This document shows, in pieces, positions 17,603 to 29,600 of a stretch of DNA of 64,000 nucleotides. How positions within the stretch are numbered: position 1 is the first letter of the stretch; each line of letters begins with the position of its first letter. The stretch covers positions 29,560 to 93,559 of the forward strand of contig JACQFQ010000010.1 of NCBI GenBank assembly GCA_016199985.1, given 5' to 3'. The notes under the pieces are model-generated. The model ran no database searches, had not been told where the DNA came from, and saw nothing but the letters and a program-made list of their open reading frames with translations. This DNA comes from Verrucomicrobiota bacterium (GTDB taxonomy: Bacteria > Verrucomicrobiota > Verrucomicrobiia > Limisphaerales > UBA11320). Made by a program: the position numbers and the translations under genes.

Positions 17603-20600
17603 ATGTGGATCGTTCGCCTAGCCCTTCGCCGACCCTACACCTTCGTGGTGGCGGCGTTGGTTCTGTTGCTGCTGGCGCCGTTCGTCCTGGTCCGGACCCC
17701 CACGGACATCTTCCCCGCCATACCCATTCCGGTGATCAGCGTCGTCTGGCAATACGCCGGGCTCAACGCGGCCGAGATTGAGCAGCGCCTGCTCTATCTT
17801 CACGAGCGCTCGCTGAGCGCCACGGTGAACGACATCGAGCACATCGAATCGAACGCCTACAACGGCGTGGGGATCATCAAGGTGTTCCTGCAGCCGGGCG
17901 CGTCGGTGGATGGCGGCATCGCGCAGATCACCGCGATAGCCCAGACCATCCTCCGCCAGATGCCGCCAAGCCAGACGCCGCCGCTGATCATCCGCTACAA
18001 CGCCAGCACCGTCCCCATCCTTCAATACGCCGTGTCGAGCCAGAAGCTCTCCGAGCAGGAGCTGTACGACATCAGCCAGAACCAGATTCGGATCGGGCTT
18101 TCAACCGTGTTGGGCGCGTCCGTGCCCTGGCCGTACGGCGGGAAGACGCGCATGGTCTCCGTCGACCTTGATCTGGGCCTGCTCGTCTCCAAGCATCTTT
18201 CCGCGCAGGACGTGGTCAACGCGATCTCGTCCCAGAATCTCATCCTGCCCAGCGGCACCGCGAAGATCGGGCCGACCGAATACGACATCGAGCTCAACAC
18301 CAGCCCCAAGCTCCTGGATTCGCTGAACAACCTGCCGATCAAAACGGTGGATGGCGCCACGGTGTTTGTTCGAGATGTGGCGCAGGTCCGCGATGGCTAC
18401 CAGCCCCAGCAAAACGTGGCGCGACAGGACGGGGTGCGCGGCGCGCTGCTCACGATCCTCAAGAGCGGCGCCGGATCCACCCTGGATGTCGCCCGCCGCG
18501 TGAAGCAGACGATGCCCCGCATTCTCCAGGGATTGTCCCCCGACCTGGAGGTGAAGGAGTTCGCGGACCAGTCGCTCTTCGTCGTCGCCGCGATCGACGG
18601 CGTCGTGAAGGAGGGGTGCGTCGCCGCCGCCCTGACCGCCGCCATGATCCTGCTCTTCCTCGGATCCTGGCGAAGCACATTCATCATCGCTCTCTCGATT
18701 CCCCTCTCGGTGCTCTCCTCGCTCACGGTGCTCAGCGCGCTGGGCGAAACGATCAACCTGATGACGCTCGGAGGCCTGTCCCTGGCGGTCGGCGTCCTGG
18801 TGGACGACGCCACGGTGGAGATCGAGAACGTCCACCGACAAATGGCGCTCGGCAAGCCGCTCACCGAGGCCATCCTCGCCGGCGCGGCGGAGATCGCGCT
18901 CCCCGCCTTCGTCAGCACGCTCTGCATCTGCATTGTTTTCGTGCCGATGTTTTTCCTCGCCGGCGTCTCCCGGCACCTCTTCGTGCCCCTGGCGGAAGCC
19001 GTGGTGTTCGCGATGCTGGCCAGTTACATCCTTTCCCGCACTCTCATCCCCACCCTGGTTCTTTGGTTCTACAAGAAGGTCCATCACCCGGAGGCGGGCA
19101 TCACAACCGAATCCCATTTGGAATTGCCGGCGGGATTCGAGCACGCGCACCAATTGTTTAATCGCGGCTTTGAGCGGCTCCGACACGAATATCGACGCAT
19201 GCTCGAGGCCCTGCTTCGGCATCGCGTCGGATTCGCGATTTGCTTCGTCGCGTTCTGCCTGGGATCCGCGCTGCTGCTCCCCCAGCTGGGACAGGACTTC
19301 TTTCCCTCCGTCGACGCGGGTCAGCTCCGACTCCATCTCCGGGCGAGGTCCGGCACGCGGATCGAGGAAACCGTGCGGCTGGTGGACAGGGTGGAGGCGG
19401 CCCTGCGCGACGATGTCGGCGCCGGGGAGATCGCGGGAATCCTCGACAACATCGGGATCCCCAACTCCGGCATCAGCCTCAGCTACAGCAACAGCGGCCT
19501 TATCGGAACCGGCGACGCCGACATCCTGGTCAGCCTGAAGAAGGGCCACCGGCCGACGGCGGAGCATGTGCGGAGGCTGCGGCTGATGTTGAACCAGCGC
19601 TTCCCCGGCACGACGTTCTACTTCCTCCCCGCCGACATTGTCAGCCAGACGCTGAACATGGGCCTCCCCGCGCCGATCGATGTGCAGATCGTCGGCAAAG
19701 ACCAGGTTCGGAATCGTGAGGTGGCCGCTCGCCTGGCGGATCGAATCCGTCAGGTGCCGGGGTCCGTCGACGCCCGTGTGCAGCAGCCCGCCGATCAGCC
19801 GAAGCTCCAGTTCGAGATTGATCGCACCAAGGCGGGAGAATTGGGGCTGAGCGAAAAGGACGTGGCCAACTCGGTGCTCCTCAGCCTCAGCGGCAGCGGC
19901 CAGATCCAGCCCGGCTACTGGCTGAATCCGAAGGTCGGCATTCAGTATCTTGTGAATGTGCGCGCGCCCGAACGGGCCATGGACTCCATGGCCGCCCTGA
20001 ACTCCATCCCGGTGGATGGCGCCAGCCCGGGCCCCGGGAGCAGGCAGCTCTTCTCCAATCTCGCCACCTCGCAGCGCACATCGGGCCCGCCGGTCATCTC
20101 GCATTACAATGTGCAGCCCGTGATTGACGTCTTCAGCGGCGCTGGCGGACGCGACCTCGCGGGCGTGCTGCGAGATGTGCGGCCGCTTGTCCGCCAGGCC
20201 GAGAGCGAGTTGCCGAAAGGCAGCTACATCGTCATGCGCGGACAGGCGGACACCATGCGATCCAGCTTCACCGGCCTCAGCCTCGGCCTCGCGATCGCGA
20301 TCATTCTGGTCTATTTGCTCCTCGTCGTGAATTTCCAGAGCTGGCTGGATCCTTTCATCATCATCACCGCGCTCCCGGGCGCGCTCGCCGGGGTGATCTG
20401 GGCGCTGCACCTCACCGTCACGACCCTGAGCGTCCCCGCGCTGATGGGCGCAATCATGAGCCTCGGCGTCGCCACATCGAACGCCGTTCTGGTCGTCAGC
20501 TTTTCGCGGACCCACCTGCGCGCGGGATTGGATCCTGCGACCGCGGCCCTGGAGGCGGGCGCGGGCCGGCTGCGTCCTGTGTTGATGACCGCGCTCGCGA

Positions 20601-20833
20601 TGATCATCGGGATGCTGCCGCTCAGCCTCGGATGGGGCGAAGGCGGCGAGCAAAACGCGCCGCTCGGACGCGCCGTGATCGGCGGCCTCCTTCTCGCCAC
20701 CCTGGCAACCCTCCTTTTCGTTCCGGTGGTGTTCAGCCTGATGCACCGCCACGCGGCCGGTTCCGAAGACTCTCCGGCCATCGCCGACCCGGACGCGGGC
20801 GCCCCGGCTTTGCCCTCATCCTCGCCCCCATGA
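17603..20833 (+). CDS. RND-family efflux pump, inner-membrane permease (AcrB/HAE1-like)
   Basis: The likely start is ATG 17603 (MWIVRLALRRPYTF), giving 1076 residues, the normal size for an RND permease. The first transmembrane helix is followed by the conserved TPTDIFPAIPIPVISV region and a porter domain. Helices 2-6 include LAVGVLVDDATVEIENV, whose Asp pair corresponds to the proton-relay aspartates of AcrB. A second porter half and helices 7-12 follow. It would drive proton-coupled export of small molecules across both membranes. The stop overlaps the adaptor's start by four bases (ATGA, 20830-20833), and an outer-membrane factor follows, so all three parts are in one operon. Substrate unknown. 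Confidence 0.93.
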   Translation: MWIVRLALRRPYTFVVAALVLLLLAPFVLVRTPTDIFPAIPIPVISVVWQYAGLNAAEIEQRLLYLHERSLSATVNDIEHIESNAYNGVGIIKVFLQPGASVDGGIAQITAIAQTILRQMPPSQTPPLIIRYNASTVPILQYAVSSQKLSEQELYDISQNQIRIGLSTVLGASVPWPYGGKTRMVSVDLDLGLLVSKHLSAQDVVNAISSQNLILPSGTAKIGPTEYDIELNTSPKLLDSLNNLPIKTVDGATVFVRDVAQVRDGYQPQQNVARQDGVRGALLTILKSGAGSTLDVARRVKQTMPRILQGLSPDLEVKEFADQSLFVVAAIDGVVKEGCVAAALTAAMILLFLGSWRSTFIIALSIPLSVLSSLTVLSALGETINLMTLGGLSLAVGVLVDDATVEIENVHRQMALGKPLTEAILAGAAEIALPAFVSTLCICIVFVPMFFLAGVSRHLFVPLAEAVVFAMLASYILSRTLIPTLVLWFYKKVHHPEAGITTESHLELPAGFEHAHQLFNRGFERLRHEYRRMLEALLRHRVGFAICFVAFCLGSALLLPQLGQDFFPSVDAGQLRLHLRARSGTRIEETVRLVDRVEAALRDDVGAGEIAGILDNIGIPNSGISLSYSNSGLIGTGDADILVSLKKGHRPTAEHVRRLRLMLNQRFPGTTFYFLPADIVSQTLNMGLPAPIDVQIVGKDQVRNREVAARLADRIRQVPGSVDARVQQPADQPKLQFEIDRTKAGELGLSEKDVANSVLLSLSGSGQIQPGYWLNPKVGIQYLVNVRAPERAMDSMAALNSIPVDGASPGPGSRQLFSNLATSQRTSGPPVISHYNVQPVIDVFSGAGGRDLAGVLRDVRPLVRQAESELPKGSYIVMRGQADTMRSSFTGLSLGLAIAIILVYLLLVVNFQSWLDPFIIITALPGALAGVIWALHLTVTTLSVPALMGAIMSLGVATSNAVLVVSFSRTHLRAGLDPATAALEAGAGRLRPVLMTALAMIIGMLPLSLGWGEGGEQNAPLGRAVIGGLLLATLATLLFVPVVFSLMHRHAAGSEDSPAIADPDAGAPALPSSSPP

Positions 20834-22041
20834 ACTCCCCTTCCCATCCTCCTCCTCCGGCCCAACCGCCGCTTCACCGCGCCGGGGGATCAGGCGACCC
20901 GCCGGTTCGACTCCGGCTCTGGGCCGTGGCGGCGCTGGTCGTGATTGCGATCGGAGCGTTCGCCGGCCTCGCGCCGCGGATTCGTCAATCCACGCGGGTC
21001 CGCGAGGACACACGCCGGCTCGCCATACTGTCGGTCACGACAGCGCGGGCCAGCCTGCAGACAGGAACGGTGGAAAGCACGTTGCCGGCGGAGATACGGC
21101 CCTGGATCGAAGCGCCGATTTACGCCCGCGCCAACGGATACCTCCATCGGTGGCTCGTCGATCTCGGGGCGCGAGTCGAGGCGGGACAGGTTCTCGCCGA
21201 GATCGACGCTCCCGAACTGACGCAGGAGCTCGCGCAAGCGAAGGCGCAGCTGGCCCAGGCCGAGGCCGCGCGCGAGCTGAGCGCCACGACATCGGCCCGG
21301 TGGAAGGAGCTCCTGAAGACGGGAAGCGTGAGCGAGCAGGACGCGGCGGAGAAGACGGCGGACCTCGCCCTGAAGATTGCGATGACGGACGGCGCCAGGG
21401 CGAACGCGCGGCGCCTGGAAGAAACGCTCTCGTTCGCGCGCGTCACGGCGCCATTCGCGGGCGTCATCACCGCGCGACGCGTCGATGTCGGCGACCTGAT
21501 CAGCGCCAGCAACGGCAAGGAGCTCTTCCGTCTGGCCGACGTTTCGACCCTGCGAGTCTTCGTTCGCGTCCCTCAAACCAGGTCCAGGGACATCGTCCCC
21601 GGGATGGTCGCCGAGCTCACGCTCCCCGAGAGTCCCGCGCAGCCGCGCGCCGCCAAAGTCGCCAGGCACGCCGGAATGATCGACGCCGCCTCGCGAACGC
21701 TGCTGGTGGAATTGGAGCTGGAGAACAAGAGCGGCGAGATCCTGGCCGGCAGCTTTGGGCTCGTGCGCTTCCCGGACCTCGCCAATTCCGCCGTCCTCAC
21801 GGCGCCGTCCAACACTCTCTTGTTCCGCACCGACGGCGCGCACGTGGGCATTCTCGATCCCAACGGAGAAACCGTAAGGCTCCAGCGCGTTCGGATCGGG
21901 AGGGACTTCGGGCCCACCATCGAGGTGCTCAGCGGCGTCACTCCCTCGGATCTCCTCGTCCTCAACCCGCCGGACTCGCTCGTCGACGGCATGAAGGTGC
22001 ATGTCGTGGAGGCCACGACGTCCGCCCCTCCCGAACATTGA
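20830..22041 (+). CDS. RND periplasmic adaptor (membrane fusion protein)
   Basis: Starting at ATG 20830 gives 403 residues. A Pro-rich cytoplasmic start is followed by one transmembrane anchor (LWAVAALVVIAIGAFAG, about 30-48). Then come the split lipoyl/barrel-sandwich halves (PIYARANGYLHRWLVDLGARV and FARVTAPFAGVITARRVDVGD) flanking an alpha-helical hairpin (about 145-210), with beta-barrel and membrane-proximal domains behind. This is the MFP that joins the pump to the outer-membrane channel. It overlaps the pump gene by four bases, and the outer-membrane factor starts 14 bases after it. The pump-adaptor-channel order is less usual than adaptor-first. Confidence 0.92.
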   Translation: MNSPSHPPPPAQPPLHRAGGSGDPPVRLRLWAVAALVVIAIGAFAGLAPRIRQSTRVREDTRRLAILSVTTARASLQTGTVESTLPAEIRPWIEAPIYARANGYLHRWLVDLGARVEAGQVLAEIDAPELTQELAQAKAQLAQAEAARELSATTSARWKELLKTGSVSEQDAAEKTADLALKIAMTDGARANARRLEETLSFARVTAPFAGVITARRVDVGDLISASNGKELFRLADVSTLRVFVRVPQTRSRDIVPGMVAELTLPESPAQPRAAKVARHAGMIDAASRTLLVELELENKSGEILAGSFGLVRFPDLANSAVLTAPSNTLLFRTDGAHVGILDPNGETVRLQRVRIGRDFGPTIEVLSGVTPSDLLVLNPPDSLVDGMKVHVVEATTSAPPEH

Positions 22042-22055
22042 CCTCCTCTTGCGTC

Positions 22056-23564
22056 ATGCGCGAACCCTCTTCCCCACCCTCCGGCTCGCACGCCTCGTTC
22101 GATCCCGTCGCGGTGAGGACTAGCGCCTTGCGGCTCCTTGGCGGGGCGGCGATCGCGGCGATCGCGGCCAGCCTCACGGCATGCGTCTCCTCGGGAGGAT
22201 CCGATGGCGCGCGGGCCTCTGAAAAGCTGCGAGCGCAGGAAGCCATCGCGGGACTGATCGAGAAGGCTCCGATCGAGTGGAAGCTCGCGGAGCCCGCGGC
22301 GCGCCCGCCCCGCGAGCAATGGTGGCGTCTGTTCCAGGACGCGGAGCTCGATCGGCTCGAGGAGCTCGCGCTGAAGCAGAACCAGCAGCTCGCGGAGATC
22401 CTGTCGCGACGCGACCAGGCGAAAGCGCTTGTCGGCGTTGGATTGAGCGATCGGTTTCCTCATCTGAGCGCGACGCCGGCGTTCACACGGCAGCGAACAA
22501 GCCCTCACGCGTTCGATCGAGGCAAGGAGATCGGCGTTCCGCACACTTACACGAGCTACGTCCTGCCGCTCGAAAGCTCCTGGGAGCTGGATCTATGGGG
22601 ACGCGTCCGACGACAGGTCGACGCCGCGCGCGCTCGCGCCAGGGCCGCGGACGATGATTACCGAGCGGCGAAGCTTTCGATCCAGGCCGAGGTCGCCACC
22701 GCGTATTTCGGCCTCGCCGCCGCCATGAGAGATCAGGCGCTCCTCGCGGCCACCGTCGAGGCCTATCGGAAGTCTTCGGAGCTGGTTCGCGAGCGCCGAC
22801 GCGTCGGGATTGTGAGCGATCTCGACCTGGCGCAGGCTGAGACCCAGCTGCGCTCGGCCCAGTCGCAGACGCCCGCCAGCGCGTTGCGCGCGCAGAAACT
22901 CCGCAACGCTTTGGCCGCGCTCTGCGGCGCGACGCCGGCGGCTTTCCACTCGGCGGACTCCCGGGAAGCGTCTCAACTCCCCGGGGACATCCCTTCCGTC
23001 GTCCGAAGCGAATGGCTGGAAAACCGTCCGGACATCGCCGCCGCGTCCCGTCGCGTCGCGGCCGCCAATGCCGATGTCGGAGTCGCTCGGGCGGCCTACT
23101 ATCCGCGGCTCGCCCTCAAAGGGCTGGCGGGGGTTCAATCCATCGACGCCGCCTCCCTGCTCTCGTGGCCGAGCCGAATCTGGGCGGTGGGCCCGAGCCT
23201 CGACATGCCGCTCTTCACCGCGGGACGCACGCGCTCCCTCGTGGCCGCGTCGAGAAGCGCCTATGACGCGACAGTCGCGCAATACCGTCAGACCGTGCTC
23301 AGCGCGTTTCAGGAGGTGGAGGATCAACTGGCGTCGCTCGGATCGCTCGCGGAGCAGGAGAGCGCGGAGGTCGGCGCCCTGGAATCATCGCGGAAGGCCC
23401 TGGAGGTCGCCAACAATCGCTATCGGGCCGGGATGATCACCTTTCTCGAGGTGGCGAACGCCCAAACGATCGCCCTGATTCACGAAAGGGCCGTGGTCGC
23501 GCTCCGGGCGGAAAGACAGCTCGCCGCGGTGGGCCTGATCCGGGCGCTGGCCGCGAGCTGGTAA
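22056..23564 (+). CDS. Outer-membrane efflux lipoprotein (NodT/OprM-type TolC homologue)
   Basis: The in-frame ORF is longer, but ATG 22056 gives 502 residues with a signal and lipobox (AASLTAC) that would place a lipid-modified Cys at about residue 43. The body matches the NodT family: WWRLFQDAELDRLEELALKQNQ, ESSWELDLWGRVRR, a first coiled-coil repeat, then VRSEWLENRPDIAAA and a second repeat ending NRYRAGMITFLEVANAQT. It would form the trimeric channel that completes the efflux system encoded just upstream. A perfect hairpin follows the stop codon, consistent with the operon ending here. Confidence 0.93.
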   Translation: MREPSSPPSGSHASFDPVAVRTSALRLLGGAAIAAIAASLTACVSSGGSDGARASEKLRAQEAIAGLIEKAPIEWKLAEPAARPPREQWWRLFQDAELDRLEELALKQNQQLAEILSRRDQAKALVGVGLSDRFPHLSATPAFTRQRTSPHAFDRGKEIGVPHTYTSYVLPLESSWELDLWGRVRRQVDAARARARAADDDYRAAKLSIQAEVATAYFGLAAAMRDQALLAATVEAYRKSSELVRERRRVGIVSDLDLAQAETQLRSAQSQTPASALRAQKLRNALAALCGATPAAFHSADSREASQLPGDIPSVVRSEWLENRPDIAAASRRVAAANADVGVARAAYYPRLALKGLAGVQSIDAASLLSWPSRIWAVGPSLDMPLFTAGRTRSLVAASRSAYDATVAQYRQTVLSAFQEVEDQLASLGSLAEQESAEVGALESSRKALEVANNRYRAGMITFLEVANAQTIALIHERAVVALRAERQLAAVGLIRALAASW

Positions 23565-23565
23565 T

Positions 23566-23581
23566 CAGGGCTTCCGCCCTG
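23566..23581 (+). terminator. Hairpin at end of the efflux operon
   Basis: CAGGGC (23566-23571) pairs perfectly with GCCCTG (23576-23581) around a TTCC tetraloop, starting two bases after the stop of the outer-membrane factor. The following sequence (TTGCCAGATTCGTTTCTTT) is T-rich but lacks a continuous run, so it is a plausible but imperfect intrinsic terminator. Confidence 0.45.
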
Positions 23582-23670
23582 TTGCCAGATTCGTTTCTTT
23601 GTGTAGTGTTGCCGGCACTGACTTCCCAACAACCCTGAAAGCGGAGGGGTCTTGAGCCTCCCACAAAAAT

Positions 23671-26600
23671 ATGTCCAGCGCGCAGTGCTTTGTCATGTTC
23701 CTCCGTGAGCACGATCGTCCCAAAGAGTCTCGATTCCACGTCGATCGCCAACATCGCCGGATCGCGCAATGCCTGATCCTCTGTCCGCTTCTGGCCCTGT
23801 GTCTCGCGCCCGGCATCCTCACGGGCGATGAGATCACCTGGACGAACAAAGCCGGCGGCAATTGGAATGTTCCCGCGAACTGGCTTCCTTCGCGGCTCCC
23901 GCTGCCGGGGGACGATGTGTATGTCACCAACGGAGGCGCCTACACCCTCACGCTCAACGTCGACACGACGGTGAACAGCCTGACCGTGGGCGGGCCGGCT
24001 GGACAACAAACCTTCTTCAGCAACGGGCGACGGCTGAGCGTGGGGCAGACCCTGTTCCTGGGCACAAACGGGGCCTTTCGCCACAACGGCACGCTGACGG
24101 GCGCCGTCGTTCGCGTGGAAGGACGGTGGGACTGGACTGGGGGCACGGTCTCGGGCTTCAGCAACCAGTCCGTGTTTGTGCAGATTGCGCCCATGGCGCG
24201 CTTGAACATGACGAACAACGCCCCCCGCACGCTCCAGCGGGTCGCGATCACCAACACCGGCGCCATCACTTGGTCCAGCGGCGCCCTTCTCTCCTCTCTC
24301 GGTGAGTCCCTGCTTCAGAACGAAGGCCTGTGGTCGGTGGAGACCGCGAGCGCGACAAGCTGGACCGTCACGGGCGCAGGAACGACAGCCCGGGTTGCGA
24401 ATGGGCTGGCGGGCACGGTGCGCAAATCGGAAGCCGGAGCGGCGACGCTGAATGCCAGCGTCCTCAACCTCGGTCTCATCGAAATCAAGGAGGGGGCGTT
24501 GGTTCTGAATGAAGGTGGAACCAACCAAGCCTCTATCCAGGTGGCCGCCTTGAGCGCCCTTCAGGTGAAGGACGGCACTTTCGATCATCTGAATTCCTCC
24601 ACCCTTTCCGGCGCGGGGACGAACCATGTCTCCGCCACCGGGCGAGTTCGCTTCTTGACCGGAGCTCGACCGGACTTCTCCAACATGACGGTCGACATCG
24701 CGGGTGGGCGCATGGAGTTTGACGTCGGCGCCGAGCTCGCGGTCAGCGCGTTGATGCTGCGAGGAGGAACGCTCGCCGGCGGCGACACGGCGAACGTGCA
24801 GGGTCGGTTCGCATGGACGGCCGGGGTCTACAGCAACATGACCGTGAACGCCCTCGGCGGCGTCCTTCTCGGCTCGCAGGCTGGAGGCACACTGACGTTC
24901 ACGAGCGGGCGCATCCGAAATCTGGCCGACGGGCAGTGGGTAAACTCAACGATCCAGAGCTCAACCCCCGGGCTCTCGGCCGTGCTCGAGAACCAGGCCC
25001 TGTTGCAGCTGTCCAATCAAGTCACCTGGAGTGTGACGGCGGGCCTTTCGGCGATCCTCACGAACGCGGGCGTCCTGCGCCAACGCACCAACACCTCGGA
25101 ATCCAAGATTGCAGCGACGCTCCAGAACGCGTCGACCGGCTCGATTCAAGCGAAGGATGGCGACCTGAACTTCACCTCGGGCGGCTTCAGCGCGGGCGTG
25201 ATGGAGTCCACCGGCGCGGGATCCCTTCACTTCACTTCTGGATCCACGCCATTTGAGATGCGGTCGGGAGCTCGCGTGATCGGGAATGGACAGCTCCTCG
25301 TGGGAGGGAAGGTGCGATGTCTGGCGGGATCCGCCTTGGACGACGCCTCCCTGAACATGCGCCTTCTATCAGGGACCCTGGCGCTCGATTCCAACACTTC
25401 ACACAACGTAGGCCAACTGGACCTCTCGGCGGGAGAGTTGAGCGGCCCAGGACGACTCGATGCCCTCGGTCTGACCACCTGGCAATCGACGATTCTGGAT
25501 AGCAACCTCGTGATGAACTGCCGCGGCGGCCTTGTGATAACCGGCGGCGTTCATTCGCTCACTGCCGCGACCTTGCGCAACTCAGGCGTTGCGCAGTGGA
25601 CCTCAGGACTGATCCAAACCACCATCGGACCCTCGGCCATCAACAATGCGCCCACGGGAACGTTCACCGTTGCGGATGCGTCGCGCTGGACAGTCAGTGG
25701 AACGAACACCAGCCTCTTCATCAACGAGGGCGTCTTCTCGCGCGATTCCGGGACGCGACCTGTGCATCTGGACGTGGATTTTGAGAACCGCGGCGATGTG
25801 CGGCTCCCGGGCTTTCTGGAATTGAGATCGGGAACGGGGCGATATCGCCAGATCACCGGACGCACCGTGCTGGTGAGCGGCGGTCTGCGCACAGATCCCG
25901 CCGTCGAATTGGACGGCGGAACCCTCGACGGGGTCGGCGAGATCGACGCCACTCTCCATAACAGCGGCACGATTCGCCCCGGCGCCAGTCCGGGGGTTTT
26001 GCGAGTTCGCGGTGATTGGGCGCAGACACCGTCCGGCGTTCTGGAGATAGAACTGGCCGGCACGGGCGTGGGACAATACGACGTGCTTTCCGTGGATGGG
26101 CGCGCGATGGCGGGAGGAGGTGTTCGCGCCCTTCTGCTCGGAGGTTTCAGCCCTCCGGCCGACGCGATCGTTGCATTCCTGACCTCCGTCGGAGGCGTGG
26201 TGGGTCTGTTCGATCGATTCGACGCGCCCCCCGGACCTCCCTGGATGGAACTGTTGGAAACCCCAAACACCGCAACTCTGCATGTGCTGGCGACGCCGCC
26301 ACAGCTGACCATCGCTTTGGGGGTCAGCGCGGCCGTTAGTATCTCGGCGGAGCAGGAGTTCAGCCTGCCCGTCACGCTCTCGTTCCCCGGAAGCGACCTC
26401 CAGACGGTCAGCCTGAGCGCCGCTCTCACTGATCCGACGCTTGTGCCTCAGGCGAACATCCGCTTTGCGGGCACGGGACGGAGTCGAACAATGACTTTCC
26501 GTCCGGATCTCCTTCGCTCAGGAACGGCAACCGTCACCGTCAGCGCCGGCGACGGCGACGGCGCGGCGGCAAATGCTTCATTCCTGCTCCAAGTCACGCC

Positions 26601-29600
26601 GGCTCCTCCCCAAGGCCTGCTGGCTTGGGAACCATTCGATTACCCGCAAGGCGCGTCGCTCGCCGGGCAGAGGGGCGGGGTTGGGTTCTCCGCCGGCTGG
26701 CTTCCCATCCTGGGATTCACAACCCCTCAGGGTTCTCTGGCGCTTCCGAACGCGCGCGTCGCGGGGAATCACGCCTCCGCCGTGTCGGGGCTCTCGAGCG
26801 TCAGCAACTCGAGAAACCTGTCGGCGCTCATGGGGCTCTCGGGAACCACACGTTACGTCAGCTTTCTGGCTCGGGCGGACGGCGCGGTGGGATTGGGAGG
26901 GCAGAATGGATACTTCGGCTTGCTGCTGCAAGGGAACCGCGCGCCGGATCTGTTTATCGGAAAACCGGGCGGGGGCGCGACGAATCGCTGGGTGATCGAG
27001 GATGCCGGGGGCGCTCAGCAAGCAGCCGGCGATGCTCCTGTGGTCTCGGGAGAAATACGATGGGTGGTGATTCGACTCGATTTCGCGGACGGCAATGATC
27101 GCGTCGCGCTTTATTTCAACCCTGTAGCAGGACAACCGGAGCCCGGCGCGCCCAACGCAATCCGAACAGACCGCGATCTCGGGACTCTCTCCAGCCTGGG
27201 CCTCACGTCGACGGGCGCATGGTCGGTGGATGAACTGCGCGTCGGCACCACATGGGAAAGCGTGGCGCCGGAAGTCAATTCGATCGCCCCGCTTGCGTTC
27301 CTTCCCCAGCTCCCCCAGAAGGCCACTGAAGGAGCGGCCTTTATTTATCGCGCGCTGCTGGCGGAGGATGTCACGCCACGAATCGCTCACTTTGAACTGA
27401 TCAATCCCCATGCGGGCATGGTGATCAACGAGCTGACGGGCGTTGTGCTCTGGAGCCCGGGAGAACTGGATGGCGGCCAGACCATCGACGTGACCGTCCA
27501 CGCGCACGATCTTCCCGAGCCGCCCGCCCGCTCCGCGGAAACTGTTTTCCACATCGCTGTTCAGGAAGTGAACCAGCCCCCGCAGCTGGATTCCGTTCCC
27601 GCCACCGCGCGCGTTGCGGTTCAGGGAAACCCCTTCCAGCTGCAACTCAGCGCGACCGATCCTGATCTGCCGGCAAATCCTCTGCTGTTTGAAAAAGTTT
27701 CCGGCCCCGACGCGTTGTCCATCAGTCCCAGCGGCGCGATCAACTGGACGCCACCGATCGATTTTCCTCTGGGACCGACGAATGTCGAAGCCCGGGTGAC
27801 CGACTTCAACGCGGCCGCGCCCGCGCAATCCCAACACCTCTCGAGCTCCCGAACGTTCACCCTGATCGTGCAAGCTCCAGTCCCTGATCCGAGCGTTGAG
27901 GTGACCGCGGCGCCCTTTCTTGTCAAAGAGAACGAGGAGGCTGACTTCAGCGTTGTGGTGAGGAATTCGGGAACCGGCGATGCCGCGAGCGTTGACCTGA
28001 CGCTGTTCCTGTCGGCGCTGGAAGATACGCCAAGGCGCGCCACGCTGGGCTCGGTTCTCCTCTCTCAAGGCAGTTATTCGCTTCAGGCCGGAGACGTGGT
28101 CTGCAAGCTGGGCGCCTTGCCGATGGGAGCGACGGCGACGGCGACGTTCCGGATCACCTTCCTGCAAAGCGACGGGGAGACCTTGCAATGGCAGGTCACG
28201 TCCGCAATCCCCGATCCCACACCGGGCAACAACAGCGTCGTCAGATTCGTTCGAATCGAGCGCGTTTTGCCGTCGACGCCGGCCAATCCGCTGGAGTGGC
28301 AGGTTCAGTCGGCGAAATGGGCCGGCGCGCACCGGTTCGTTCGGATGGCCTCAAACCCCGCGGGCCAGCCCTTCCTGGTGTCCAACACCAGCGACGAGAC
28401 GAGCGTGTGCTCCATCTGGAACGGACTGGGCTGGGCGCATGCCTCCACGGAACGAGGATTCCCCGCGGCCTTTCGAATCCTCGATGTCGACAGGACCTAC
28501 TCCGTTCAGCGCAGCGGGCCCAGCTGGTTTCTTCGGACGGGCTACACTTCGCCCGGGGGTTGTCTGAACGGGAACGAATACGAGGCCCCTTCCGTGACGG
28601 GAGGCTACTTGAGAGATGGGCTCTTCCACGATCCCAACTTCGTCGTCGCTTTGGTGGCCATGGCCAATGGAATGATCGACAAATTCGAAACGCACCTTCC
28701 CATCGTTGTCTCACCCGAGTTCCGCATCTTACAGAATCCGCTATGGCACGTGCGGCCTCTCCGGCCTATCGATGCCTCCACCCACAACATCGACTTCGCG
28801 GAGTGCGCGCCGATCAGCTCCGACGAGCTTGTCGGGCGGATCTACGATCAAACGGCCGATCGCTCTGAGATCGTCTTCTGCGACTCCATCCCTCCCGACC
28901 TGAATCGTCTCGTGACGGTCATGTCCTTTTCAGGGGTGCGTTCCTGGCCTGGCGCCCGGGTCACAGCCGCCAAAATCCACTCGGTCAATGTCGCGGCGTT
29001 CACGGACCCCAATGGCTCGTTGTGGTACGCGCGGGCAACGGGACAAGGCTGGAGCGCTGAGCCGGTTTCCAATCTGCCGCAGGGAGTCATTGAAACGATC
29101 AAGCTCATCGGCGATGTGAACGACACTCCCACTCTCGCGCTGGGAACCCGCCTCTCCTGTGGAAGCCGACCCGCCACCCCCCTCTGCCCGGATTCGAAAA
29201 TCTGGTCGATCGGCAGGCGCCTATCGAGTGGATGGTCGTTCTCGGAGGTTTATCGCGCGGAGATCACATCGGCGCTAACGGACGCAAGCGCAGACGTCAT
29301 GGACTTGGATGTCGAAGCGTTCGGCCCGGAGGTTCGGCTCGCCCTCACCACGGGTTTTCCTGACTACGATCTCCGTCTGGCCCGACTCGCCCCGAGATGG
29401 GAACTCTTCCGGGATCTGGCGCCCGCTGTCGAGGACACCCAGCCCCGGTTGGCTCAAGCGCCCGACGGCACGGTCTACCTCGCGTCCATCGGAGGCATCG
29501 CCACGGGAGAGATCGGACTCCACATGGACCGGTTTCGGGGCAGCGACACCGGGATCGTGCATGTGGCGGCGCAGCTGGCGGAACCCTTCCAAGTCACCCA